DNA of 64,000 bases. It comes from Desulfolinea sp050305405. Lineage in GTDB: Bacteria > Chloroflexota > Anaerolineae > Anaerolineales > Villigracilaceae. Where the stretch lies: assembly GCA_050305405.1 (NCBI GenBank), contig JBNLFG010000018.1, forward strand, positions 19,840 to 83,839, in the 5' to 3' direction. The position numbers were made by a program, and so were the translations under genes. Below the pieces are notes generated by a model. It saw only the letters and a list, made by a program, of their open reading frames with translations, searched no databases and was not told the origin of the DNA. This document shows, in pieces, positions 21,579-29,647 of this stretch. Within the stretch, counting starts at the first letter, position 1, and each line of letters starts with the position of its first letter.

Positions 21579-22825
21579 CAAAAAAACTGCACGCGGCGAA
21601 AGAAGCAATCCGGCGATCTCAACTTGCCTTGCGCAAGGGAGAGAAGGATGCTGCACGCCGCTGGGCAGAGAAAGCTGCCAAGCTTGCGCCAGAACTGGAA
21701 GAACCTTGGTTATTTCTTGCGGCTGTTTCGCGCCCGCAAGTCAGCATTCATTATTTGGAGCGGGCGCTTAATATCAACCCGACCAGCGAGCGTGCTCGCA
21801 AGGGGATGCTCTGGGCGCGCAAGCAATTGGCCGCGAAACAGGCCGTAAAAAAGCCGCCCCTTCCTGTTGAAAAGCCCTCTGAGCAAGTAACGCCATCGCA
21901 AGAAGCACCGCACTCCGAGCCTGCGGGCGGGATTTTAAACATCCACGCCGTACAGCAGGTTGAAGAGACAAAACCTGCCCGCGCGCAAAAGCTTGAAGAC
22001 ACAAAACCTGCCTCCGTACAAAAACTTGAAGAAACGAAACCCGCCCCTGCGCAAAGACTTGAAACGACAAAACCAGTTTCCGCGCAAAAAACTTCGAAAA
22101 CAACTACGCGTGGCGTTTGGCGGCAGTCGCTGCCTGCTTTGTTGCTGACAGTGCTGCTCGTTTCACTTGTTTGGGCGCTCTTCCCGCGCATCTCCTCTTT
22201 TGCGGCGGGATTTAAGGCTGAACCAACAGCAACGTTGAGTCAGGAACATTGGGGTGCAGCAGAGATTGACAAACCAACCTATACACCGACAGCGACCCCG
22301 ACCTTCACGCCTACGCCCACCCCAACCATCACACCTTCGCCGACCGCTACGCTGACGCCGACTTTGACGCCCAAACCGACGAAGACGCCTTATCCCACCG
22401 CCAAGCCGGAGGAACCTCCTGCACCGGCTTCCAACCCCGTCTCATCGGGCGCGAAATATGTGCTGGTTGATATTTCTGAACAGCATATGTATGTCTATGA
22501 GGGGAATACACTGATCTATAGCTTCGTCGCTTCGACGGGCATGAATAACGCCACTGCGACAGGTCATTTCAGCGTGCTGAATAAGATACCCAGTGCCTAC
22601 GGCGCGACATGGGATATCTGGATGCCCTACTGGCTTGGTATCTACTGGGCCGGTTCGCTGCAAAACGGCATTCACGCCTTGCCGATTATGTCGAATGGCA
22701 GCATCTTGTGGGATGGCTATCTGGGCACACCGATTTCATACGGCTGTGTTGTGCTTGGTACTTATGAAGCGAAATTACTCTACGATTGGGTCGATGTCGG
22801 TACGCCGGTGGATATCCAATGGTAG
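21575..22825 (+). CDS. L,D-transpeptidase (YkuD) with cytosolic helical repeats and Thr/Pro stalk, YGC variant
   Basis: A 416-residue protein in four parts: a helical TPR-like N-terminus (about 1-90), a 4x11-residue repeat (129-172), a membrane helix (about 187-205), a Thr/Pro stalk (about 230-275) and a YkuD domain (about 286-416). YkuD enzymes cross-link peptidoglycan stem peptides or attach proteins through a catalytic Cys. Here the motif reads PISYGCVVL: Cys391 and the upstream GIHALP His are kept, but the His normally two before the Cys is Tyr389. It starts inside the end of the amidase gene (ATGA) and overlaps the next transpeptidase gene, so all three are co-expressed. Confidence 0.9.
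   Translation: MTKKLHAAKEAIRRSQLALRKGEKDAARRWAEKAAKLAPELEEPWLFLAAVSRPQVSIHYLERALNINPTSERARKGMLWARKQLAAKQAVKKPPLPVEKPSEQVTPSQEAPHSEPAGGILNIHAVQQVEETKPARAQKLEDTKPASVQKLEETKPAPAQRLETTKPVSAQKTSKTTTRGVWRQSLPALLLTVLLVSLVWALFPRISSFAAGFKAEPTATLSQEHWGAAEIDKPTYTPTATPTFTPTPTPTITPSPTATLTPTLTPKPTKTPYPTAKPEEPPAPASNPVSSGAKYVLVDISEQHMYVYEGNTLIYSFVASTGMNNATATGHFSVLNKIPSAYGATWDIWMPYWLGIYWAGSLQNGIHALPIMSNGSILWDGYLGTPISYGCVVLGTYEAKLLYDWVDVGTPVDIQW
21959..22090 (+). repeat. Four 33-bp tandem repeats inside the first transpeptidase gene
   Basis: Four in-frame units encode variants of LEETKPAxAQK (residues 129-172). The units differ at several third positions, so the array is not recent. It forms part of the cytosolic segment between the helical repeats and the membrane helix. 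Confidence 0.85.
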
Positions 22826-23904
22826 AACAGCAGCCAGCACGTCTCGCTTTGCGCGAGGCAGTCAACGCGCTTAAAAAGAGCGATCAGAAGAAAGCCTATC
22901 TTTGGGCAAAACGCGCTGCCCAAGCGGATCCCACGCTTGAAGATGCCTGGTTGATCCTTGCACGTGTCTCGAAGCCGGAGATGAGCGTTAAATTCCTTGA
23001 GCAGGCGTTAAAAGTCAATCCGCAGAGCGAAAGAGCACGCAAGGGGATGGCTTGGGCGCAGAAGCGTTTGCGCGCACAACGCACCCCTCAGCAGGAACAG
23101 GCCACGCAACCGCCGCTTGTCGCGAAGCCGGTGGCACCGAGCAAGCCTCCAACCAGGAAAAAGACGAAGTCACCTCTCCTGTGGGTGGGCGGGTTCGCAC
23201 TCCTGTGTATTGTCGTCGCAGTTATTTGGGCGGCAGGGGCATCCCCCGCACTGGCGCTTTTTGGCAGCGCATCCACCGCGACACCTGAGGCTACCCAGCA
23301 GCATTGGGCGCAGTCAACTCTCGCCAAACCGACCTACACGCCATCCCCAACGCCGACCTTTACGCCAACGCCGACGCTCACGCCCACACCGACATTTACA
23401 AATACGCCAACGCCCACAAATACATCCACGCCGACGTTGACCTTCACGCCGACGAATACGCCCAAACCGACAAAGACACCGCTGCCAACCAACACGCCAA
23501 AACCGACGCAACCGGCCCCAACGCAAGTTCCGCCGGTGCAAGTGGATAGTGGCGTGCATTGGATTGAAGTCAACCTGACACAGCAGCGTCTTTACGCCTA
23601 TTCAGGTGATACCTTAATCAATTCATTCCTTGTTTCAACGGGTACCTGGCAAACGCCTACTGTGACCGGCAACTATCGTATTTATCTTAAATATGTTTCC
23701 ACCACCATGTCCGGCCCCGGTTATTATCTGACCAATGTTCCATACACGATGTATTTTTATGGCAGCTATGGCATTCACGGCACCTATTGGCATAATAACT
23801 TCGGCACGCCGATGAGTCATGGTTGTGTGAATATGTATACGCCGGATGCCGCCTGGCTTTTCGACTTTGCTCCTTTGGGCACAACGGTGTACGTGCATTA
23901 CTAG
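22819..23904 (+). CDS. L,D-transpeptidase (YkuD), paralogue with cytosolic helical repeats and Thr/Pro stalk
   Basis: A 361-residue paralogue of the preceding gene. The N-terminus (about 1-85) aligns with it (AxxWAxxAAxxDPxLEDAWLxLA, then NPQSERARKGMAWAQKRL). A membrane helix lies near 120-140, a long Thr/Pro stalk near 165-230, and the YkuD domain follows with HGTYWHNNFGTP and an intact MSHGCVNMY (catalytic Cys336). The ATG at 22819 overlaps the previous stop (ATGGTAG), which argues against the longer in-frame version from 22786. Expected role: peptidoglycan cross-linking outside the membrane. Confidence 0.92.
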   Translation: MVEQQPARLALREAVNALKKSDQKKAYLWAKRAAQADPTLEDAWLILARVSKPEMSVKFLEQALKVNPQSERARKGMAWAQKRLRAQRTPQQEQATQPPLVAKPVAPSKPPTRKKTKSPLLWVGGFALLCIVVAVIWAAGASPALALFGSASTATPEATQQHWAQSTLAKPTYTPSPTPTFTPTPTLTPTPTFTNTPTPTNTSTPTLTFTPTNTPKPTKTPLPTNTPKPTQPAPTQVPPVQVDSGVHWIEVNLTQQRLYAYSGDTLINSFLVSTGTWQTPTVTGNYRIYLKYVSTTMSGPGYYLTNVPYTMYFYGSYGIHGTYWHNNFGTPMSHGCVNMYTPDAAWLFDFAPLGTTVYVHY

Positions 23905-23906
23905 CC

Positions 23907-24947
23907 ATGCCAGCTTTACCGGATTCACTCTCTCGACGCGATTTTCTCAAGCTGACGGGAGCAGGCCTCTTTAGCTTGTTCTTCCCAAACCTGACGAAAA
24001 CGCACGCCGCCTCGGGCTTGATACCAGATCAGGAGGGACGGGTTGCCGTTGAGAATATTAAGGCCTACGCCGCTCCCTCTTTTGATGCCGAAGTTGTTGA
24101 TAAATATTGGCTGGACATCTTGCTGCCCATCATTGGTGTGGAAGTTAGTAAAGATGTAGATGCCTACAACCGCATCTGGTATCAGATTGGTGATGGCGCC
24201 TATGTCTACTCTGGTAATATCCAGCCTGTTTTGCGACGTCTGAATAAGCCCGTTTACGATCATCCTGAATTGGGCAGTCTCGCCGAGGTCAGCGTCCCCT
24301 TTACGGATGCGCGCCGCGAACCTGACGACGATGCCAAAATGGCCTATCGTCTCTACTACGAAACGACCCATTGGGTGGTCGAGACCGTTGTCAACGAAGA
24401 GACCAATAAAGTCTGGTATTTGTTGCGTGATGATAAATGGAACCATGAGAGTTATTACGTCCTTGCCTCGCATTTGCGGTTGATCCCAGCCGATGAGATT
24501 GCGCCTATTTCCCCTGATCTGCCCAGCTATCTCAAACATATTGATGTGCGTCTAAAAGAGCAGCTTTTCATCGCTTATGAGGATAACCGTCCTGTGTATG
24601 CGGCGCGTGCATCCACGGGCGCGCGTAAGATCGGCGGAAAATACTATACGCCAAGTGGCTCCTATACGACTTTCTACAAACGCCCCAGCCGACACATGGC
24701 AACCGATAATCTCGCCAGCAGCGGCTACGATTTGCCCGGTGTTCCCTGGGTTTCCTATATCACCAAGGGGGGCATCTCCTTTCATGGGACCTATTGGCAT
24801 AATGACTTTGGCACGCCACATAGTCATGGTTGTATCAATCTCTCGCCGCAAAGCGCCAAATGGCTCTACCGCTGGACCACTCCCATTGTGCCGCCGGAGA
24901 AAGAATTTATCCACACTTATACAGGTACACGAGTGGAGATTTTTTGA
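23907..24947 (+). CDS. Tat-exported L,D-transpeptidase (YkuD)
   Basis: A 346-residue protein with a Tat signal (SRRDFLKLTGAGLFSLFF, about 8-25). Two SH3-like segments (about 45-190) precede a C-terminal YkuD domain with YWHNDFGTPHSHGCINL (catalytic Cys309). Unlike the two genes before it, the protein is not held by a central helix but exported by its N-terminus, perhaps in folded form. The ATG at 23907 follows the previous stop by 2 nt. Paralogous to the gene at 25314. Confidence 0.92.
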   Translation: MPALPDSLSRRDFLKLTGAGLFSLFFPNLTKTHAASGLIPDQEGRVAVENIKAYAAPSFDAEVVDKYWLDILLPIIGVEVSKDVDAYNRIWYQIGDGAYVYSGNIQPVLRRLNKPVYDHPELGSLAEVSVPFTDARREPDDDAKMAYRLYYETTHWVVETVVNEETNKVWYLLRDDKWNHESYYVLASHLRLIPADEIAPISPDLPSYLKHIDVRLKEQLFIAYEDNRPVYAARASTGARKIGGKYYTPSGSYTTFYKRPSRHMATDNLASSGYDLPGVPWVSYITKGGISFHGTYWHNDFGTPHSHGCINLSPQSAKWLYRWTTPIVPPEKEFIHTYTGTRVEIF

Positions 24948-25041
24948 GTAGAATAGATGCGGTGGCAGTCATGCAAGCGGACTGTCACTTCTTATGAATT
25001 GCACTTGCGCAAGATCGGTTATAAAACAGGAAAAGAAGTTC

Positions 25042-25317
25042 ATGGACGAAGCTGCCCTTAATCAAATAAGCATCACCACCATCATCCTTGTCACCATCTC
25101 GGTACACCACATCTATTTTGGGAAGGATATTCCCAAATGGTCGTGGTATCTTTCGATCATCTTCTCGATCATTTCGGGCATGTATGTCGGCTTTGTGATC
25201 GCTCGCTTTCCAGGCAATTTCATTCTCGGCAGCCTCTTCGCTTTCACCGTTTTCATTACCAATTTCGTTGTTCGCAAAATTAGAAATAGACAAGAAACAT
25301 TTTCCCTAAAAGAATGA
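25042..25317 (+). CDS. Small three-helix membrane protein between two transpeptidase genes
   Basis: A 91-residue protein with three hydrophobic segments (about 8-22, 30-50, 55-75) and a basic tail. The central IISGMYVGFV, a short loop and LGSLFAFTV match the small membrane protein at 42762-43100 (ISGSLVGFV, LGGIFAISV), so they are relatives. Function unknown. Its stop overlaps the next ATG (ATGA), coupling it to the fourth transpeptidase. ATG at 25042 has AGGAAAAG upstream; an in-frame ATG at 24994 would add 16 residues. Confidence 0.65.
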   Translation: MDEAALNQISITTIILVTISVHHIYFGKDIPKWSWYLSIIFSIISGMYVGFVIARFPGNFILGSLFAFTVFITNFVVRKIRNRQETFSLKE

Positions 25318-26366
25318 AAAATTTACCATCCACCTTTACTCGTAGAGATTTTCTCAAATTCAGCGCCGCAGGTTTGCTCGGCTTACTGATGGCAGATCTC
25401 GGCCTCGACAAAGTCGAAGCCGGGGCACCCCGCCTCCGACGTCAGGGACGCACCACCTGGAGCAGCCTGACCATTTACGAAAGCCCCTCGTTCGACTCTG
25501 AAGTTCTCAATTTATACGGGCGTGATGTTGTCTTGCCCATCACCGAAGAACTTCGTGTCGAAGACGAATATCGCTTTCCCTGGAACTCCACCTGGTACCG
25601 CATTGGAGATGAAGGTTTTGCTCACTCTGCCTACCTTCAGCCGGTCTACACATCCTACAATATGCCCGTTTTCGACATTCCCGAAAGCGGTGCGCTCGCC
25701 GAATTAACAGTGCCTTGGATTTCCGTACGTGAAGGCTGGGGATTTGCCTTCAAGCCCAAATTACGCTACTACTACGGTACCACTCACTGGGTCGATCAGA
25801 TCATTCAGGATGAATACGACGGCTCATACTGGTACCGCATTTGGGATCGACAGGTCAAGAAGTATTTCTACCTTCCCAGCTATTGTCTCCGCATCATCCC
25901 TGAAGAGGAGCTTGCTCCCATTTCTCCGAACGTGGCGCCTGAAGACAAACATATTTTCGTTGACCTCACCACCCAAACAATGGTCGCCTACGAAGGCGAT
26001 ACACCGGTCATCACCTCGCTGGTAGCCACCGGCTGGGGCGGGACGAAAACTCCAACGGGCACCTTCAGTACCTTTCACAAGGCGCCCTCCGTCCACATGA
26101 CGGACGGTGCGGGTGATGAAGCCAACTACGACCTCCCGGGCGTTCCGTGGGTCTCCTTTTTTACCGGGAATGGTGATGCCTTCCACGGCGCCTACTGGCA
26201 TAACGATTTTGGCGATCCGCGCAGCCACGGCTGTATCAACACCCCCGATAATATTGCCAAATACATCTATCTATGGACAACGCCCACTGTTCCCTTTGGC
26301 GAAGATTATCTTCACTTACCCGGCGAAGGGACACGCGTAGAGATCGTAGGCGAAGGGCGTATCTAA
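25314..26366 (+). CDS. Tat-exported L,D-transpeptidase (YkuD), second copy
   Basis: A 350-residue paralogue of the gene at 23907. The Tat signal is TRRDFLKFSAAGLLGLLM (about 9-26); SH3-like segments with paired aromatic strands follow (SSLTIYESPSFDSEVLN), then a linker and the YkuD domain with YWHNDFGDPRSHGCINT (catalytic Cys307). The two Tat-type genes share the pattern around LRIIPxxELAPISP. It ends the cell-wall cluster; two small hairpins without a U-run follow. Confidence 0.92.
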   Translation: MKNLPSTFTRRDFLKFSAAGLLGLLMADLGLDKVEAGAPRLRRQGRTTWSSLTIYESPSFDSEVLNLYGRDVVLPITEELRVEDEYRFPWNSTWYRIGDEGFAHSAYLQPVYTSYNMPVFDIPESGALAELTVPWISVREGWGFAFKPKLRYYYGTTHWVDQIIQDEYDGSYWYRIWDRQVKKYFYLPSYCLRIIPEEELAPISPNVAPEDKHIFVDLTTQTMVAYEGDTPVITSLVATGWGGTKTPTGTFSTFHKAPSVHMTDGAGDEANYDLPGVPWVSFFTGNGDAFHGAYWHNDFGDPRSHGCINTPDNIAKYIYLWTTPTVPFGEDYLHLPGEGTRVEIVGEGRI

Positions 26367-26376
26367 CGGCCTTCGC

Positions 26377-26436
26377 TGTTGCTGCTAAAGCAACACCTGA
26401 CCTTGCGCATTTTGCAAGTCACGTTGTCAACGTGAC
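26377..26436. other. Three small tandem hairpins after the transpeptidase cluster
   Basis: TGTTGCT/AGCAACA (26377-26395), TTGC/GCAA (26403-26417) and GTCACGTT/AACGTGAC with a 3-nt loop (26418-26436) follow each other. None has a T-run, so they are not typical terminators. They fill the gap before the next membrane glycosyltransferase gene. Confidence 0.5.
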
Positions 26437-26462
26437 AGAGATTAGCTTTCCAAAACATCACC

Positions 26463-28541
26463 ATGCTAAAACGCCTGCTTGAAACGTTATCCACCAAAAA
26501 AGGATTATTCCTGCTTTCCATCCTTTTGGGCGTGAATCTGGCATTTTATTTTTCAGCCTATCTTGAAAACAGCCCTGTTTTCATCCCGCTCGGCAGCACG
26601 CGGATGCTTGCCTACACCCTCTTCGTCTCAGGTGTAGGGACCTTACTCTATTTTGTTGCGCTGCTTTGGGCAGAGAAACGTTTTTCAGCATTCTCTGCCG
26701 TCAAGCACGTTGGCTTAAGTTTCTTCCTCGGCGCAATTCTCTTCTTCACCAATACCAGCCTATGGCTCGAACCGGAATTTTATGTCCGTTCAACTTTGCC
26801 GATCAGCTACGAGCTTTTCGTCCCGTGGTACGCCTCGGTTGGGGTGGCGTATTTCACGGGCGTAGTTTTTTACGCTACGCTGGTTTATTTCCTTTTTGCC
26901 TTGCTCCTCTCGCAAAAAGAGCAAATATTAGATACGCTTGAAAGAAACTTAGGGACATCTCTTTCTCAAAACGCTCCAAGCGAATTTTCAATCCCCGACG
27001 TTTGGCAAAAATCAGATTGGTTTCTGATTGCAGGTTTTGTGATGCTTGCCTTTATCTTGCGCGTCATCAATCTCGAAGCCTTACCCCCTCATCTTGAAGA
27101 ATATCAACATCTGATTGCTGCCAAGCAATTGCTGGCTGGCGTTCCTGTGGATGAAGTTTATCAACGCGGGTTATATCTGGTAACCATGCCTGTCAAGCTT
27201 TTCTTCTCGCTTTTCGGTATGCAGATTTGGGCGGCGCGCCTGCCCGGTGTGATCGTGAATAGCCTCGCGTTGATTCCGCTTTATTGGTTAATGCGGCGTT
27301 ATAACAAAAAGGTTGCCATCATCAGCGCTTTGCTCTATAGCACCAGCCCGTGGGTGATTGCTTTATCTCGTACGGTGCGTGAATATGCCTATCATCCGCT
27401 GCTTTATTATCTCGTGCTGGCAAGCGCGCTTTATCTGCTTGAAAATATTCCCAGAGGGTTTTTGCTGGCCGAATGGCGTTCGATCTTCGTGAAAAAGAAT
27501 GTCTGGGCATTGACGATCCTTGCTTTTTTTGTGGTCTTTGTTGTCTTGATTGATCCTTTTTCGAGCTTTAAGATTATCGCTTTGTTGTATTTGATCTTTG
27601 GGCTTTTCTTTGTTGCGCGGCTGGATTTTCAAGATAAAAACAACAGGTTGATTTTGGCGATTGTTACGGGAGCAGGTATCGTTGTTGTTGGTGTTTTTTC
27701 TGCTCTCGTGTTGACCAATCCAACCATTTCGGAGATGGTTGGCAATCCCTTTCGGGCGTTGCGGGTTGCCGATCCGCTTAGGAATTTCAGGAATGGCAAT
27801 GCCGAGCTGCTCTTCGGGCAATTCTTTTTTCGGCCGCCGACCCAGTGGTATTACGGGCGTCTCCTGCTATTTCCCTTGCTAAGCCTTTTCTTTTCCATCT
27901 GGTGGGCGAGGCGTACGCGTAAGCAAAATCCCATCCCCTGTTTTTTAGTTGTTTTATTTGGTGTCTCGCTGGCAGCATTTCTCCTGCTGTACACTTATAT
28001 TTATGCGCCGCGCTTTTTCTTGCATATTCAACTTTGGTATATGCCTCTGTTGGCGATCGGCGTATTTGGTTGGTATTTGGCCTTGAAAATTGTCATCAAA
28101 GATAAGAGAATAAGATATGCGTTCTTTGCTTTGATTTTGGTGGTAACGATCAATGCCCAGCAGCTCGCTGTCCATTTCAAGAATGATGCGCTGCCGGTGA
28201 CTTATGCCATCCACATAGGTTTTGATGAGCTTGATAGCTACATGCGCCAGAATGTAAAACCTGATGATATTTTGCTCGCAAAATTCTATGGCAGGTATGT
28301 GAGCTTTTACGATCAACCTGAGTTTGCAAAGATCTATGAAACTTCCTATGATCCTGCTCTGATCAAAGAAAATAAGAGCGGCTGGATCGTGGTTGATGAG
28401 GTGCGCTATTGGTCTTATCGTAAAGACCTTTTGTTGGAAAACTTCTCCGTCGATCATGTGGCAATCGAATACGTTGGAGAATTTCACGACCCTACCAGCG
28501 GACTAAGCAATTTTGTCTGGCATTGGGATAAAATGCCATAA
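26463..28541 (+). CDS. GT39/PMT-like membrane glycosyltransferase
   Basis: A 692-residue protein with about 13-15 helices. The N-terminal 180 residues form an extra four-helix block before the GT-C core. The first external loop of the core has PHLEEYQHL with the acidic pair Glu212-Glu213, where most relatives have Asp-Glu, followed by RLPGVIVNSLALIPLYWL and the RTVREYAYHP segment. Such enzymes move mannose or another sugar from a polyprenyl-phosphate carrier to protein or lipid outside the membrane. A soluble domain closes the protein (about 590-692). No ribosome site is seen before the ATG. Confidence 0.78.
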   Translation: MLKRLLETLSTKKGLFLLSILLGVNLAFYFSAYLENSPVFIPLGSTRMLAYTLFVSGVGTLLYFVALLWAEKRFSAFSAVKHVGLSFFLGAILFFTNTSLWLEPEFYVRSTLPISYELFVPWYASVGVAYFTGVVFYATLVYFLFALLLSQKEQILDTLERNLGTSLSQNAPSEFSIPDVWQKSDWFLIAGFVMLAFILRVINLEALPPHLEEYQHLIAAKQLLAGVPVDEVYQRGLYLVTMPVKLFFSLFGMQIWAARLPGVIVNSLALIPLYWLMRRYNKKVAIISALLYSTSPWVIALSRTVREYAYHPLLYYLVLASALYLLENIPRGFLLAEWRSIFVKKNVWALTILAFFVVFVVLIDPFSSFKIIALLYLIFGLFFVARLDFQDKNNRLILAIVTGAGIVVVGVFSALVLTNPTISEMVGNPFRALRVADPLRNFRNGNAELLFGQFFFRPPTQWYYGRLLLFPLLSLFFSIWWARRTRKQNPIPCFLVVLFGVSLAAFLLLYTYIYAPRFFLHIQLWYMPLLAIGVFGWYLALKIVIKDKRIRYAFFALILVVTINAQQLAVHFKNDALPVTYAIHIGFDELDSYMRQNVKPDDILLAKFYGRYVSFYDQPEFAKIYETSYDPALIKENKSGWIVVDEVRYWSYRKDLLLENFSVDHVAIEYVGEFHDPTSGLSNFVWHWDKMP

Positions 28542-28574
28542 AGTAATTCAATTTTTTATATGGAGATTCTAATC

Positions 28575-29153
28575 ATGTATTCTGCATTTACGCACAACAC
28601 CTATCTGCTCAAACGACAAGCTCTTGCCATGACCGGTAAATTCCGCTTCTACGATCCAAGTGGACAGTTGGTCATGTTCAGTGAACAGAAAATGTTCAAA
28701 CTGCGCGAAGATATTCGTGTTTACTCTGACGAAACCAAATCGCAGGAAGTCCTTAGTATCAAAGCCCGCCAGATTGTCGACTTTTCGGCTGCCTATGATG
28801 TTGTTGACGCAACCACCAATGAACATATTGGTACGCTGCGCCGCAAAGGCTTGCGTTCCATGTTTCGTGATGAGTGGGAAGTCCTTAACCCACAAGGTCA
28901 AATTATTGGGCTTCTTTTTGAAGACAGCGTGGCGCTAGCTATGTTGCGTCGTCTCCTCTTGGGCAGTTTTTTGCCCCAGAACTATGACATCAGCATAGGC
29001 GAAAGTCGCGTTGCGGACTTAAAACAGCGTTTCAATCTCTTCCGCTACGAGCTTGATCTCGACTTTACGATGGATGCAGGTAATTTACTGGATCGCCGCC
29101 TCGGCATTGCGGCCGGTATCTTGCTTGCCGCAGTGGAAGGACGCCAGTCCTAA
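28575..29153 (+). CDS. LURP-one-related/scramblase-like beta-barrel protein
   Basis: A 192-residue protein that fits the LURP-one/Tubby-like fold: YLLKRQALAMTGKFRFYDPSG at the start, strands around VLSIKARQIVDFSAAYDVVD, and RRKGLRSMFRDEWEVLNPQG in the middle. Members contact phospholipid membranes; their bacterial role is not known. ATG at 28575 is chosen since GGAG lies about 9 nt upstream; ATG at 28560 lacks a site. The next gene begins 1 nt after the stop, so both are one unit. Confidence 0.7.
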   Translation: MYSAFTHNTYLLKRQALAMTGKFRFYDPSGQLVMFSEQKMFKLREDIRVYSDETKSQEVLSIKARQIVDFSAAYDVVDATTNEHIGTLRRKGLRSMFRDEWEVLNPQGQIIGLLFEDSVALAMLRRLLLGSFLPQNYDISIGESRVADLKQRFNLFRYELDLDFTMDAGNLLDRRLGIAAGILLAAVEGRQS

Positions 29154-29154
29154 G

Positions 29155-29574
29155 ATGGCGCTCGAACCCCTTTTTGCTGGTCTCGTCGTGGATGAGTTTG
29201 ATCGCCCCGTGACGCACACTTTTGTGGGAAGTGAGCTTTGCTACGTTGTGGACGATGACGGTTTTAACCGTCACATTCCCGCCGAGCAGATTGACCGCCA
29301 GGTGTTGAATATGATGCGTGAGCAGATCGATGGACATGAAGATGTACTTGGTGAGCAAACCGCCAAAATGCTCGGTCAGGATGATATTTTTTCACGTGCC
29401 ATGATCCAGAAACAACTCGAAAATATCGATGAGCAATTTGAAACCATCCTCAAGAGCGGCATCCCTGCCGAGGGGCGTAGCTATATGGGCATGATGGGTT
29501 TCAAGATCGTCGTCAACGTGCATGGAGAAGTCATCCACTTTGAGCAGCCTAGTGGCTTGCCGGACGAAGAGTGA
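29155..29574 (+). CDS. Hypothetical acidic protein
   Basis: A 139-residue soluble protein I do not recognise. Its N-terminus (LFAGLVVDEFDRPVTHTFVG, then CYVVDDDGFNRHIP) reads like a small beta domain; a helical, Glu/Gln-rich middle (about 45-95) and a closing strand pair (GFKIVVNVHGEVIHFE) follow. The closing part resembles nothing with known catalysis. It starts 1 nt after the LURP-one-like gene stop and ends before a strong terminator, so the two genes form one transcript. Confidence 0.65.
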   Translation: MALEPLFAGLVVDEFDRPVTHTFVGSELCYVVDDDGFNRHIPAEQIDRQVLNMMREQIDGHEDVLGEQTAKMLGQDDIFSRAMIQKQLENIDEQFETILKSGIPAEGRSYMGMMGFKIVVNVHGEVIHFEQPSGLPDEE

Positions 29575-29578
29575 ACTT

Positions 29579-29615
29579 AAGACTTCCGAAGTTTCCAAAA
29601 CTTCGGAAGTCTTTT
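29579..29615 (+). terminator. Rho-independent terminator
   Basis: AAGACTTCCGAAGTTT and AAACTTCGGAAGTCTTTTT form a long perfect stem with a U-run, directly after the acidic hypothetical gene. Confidence 0.95.
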
Positions 29616-29647
29616 TATAGAGCCCCGCTTTGCAGTACAATTCCCCT

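Noticed and set aside
22265..22410. Short tandem ACGCC/ACCCC units in the transpeptidase genes as a possible repeat array or CRISPR
   Set aside because: They encode Thr/Pro stalks in frame, with irregular spacing and no spacers; the same holds for 23330-23520.
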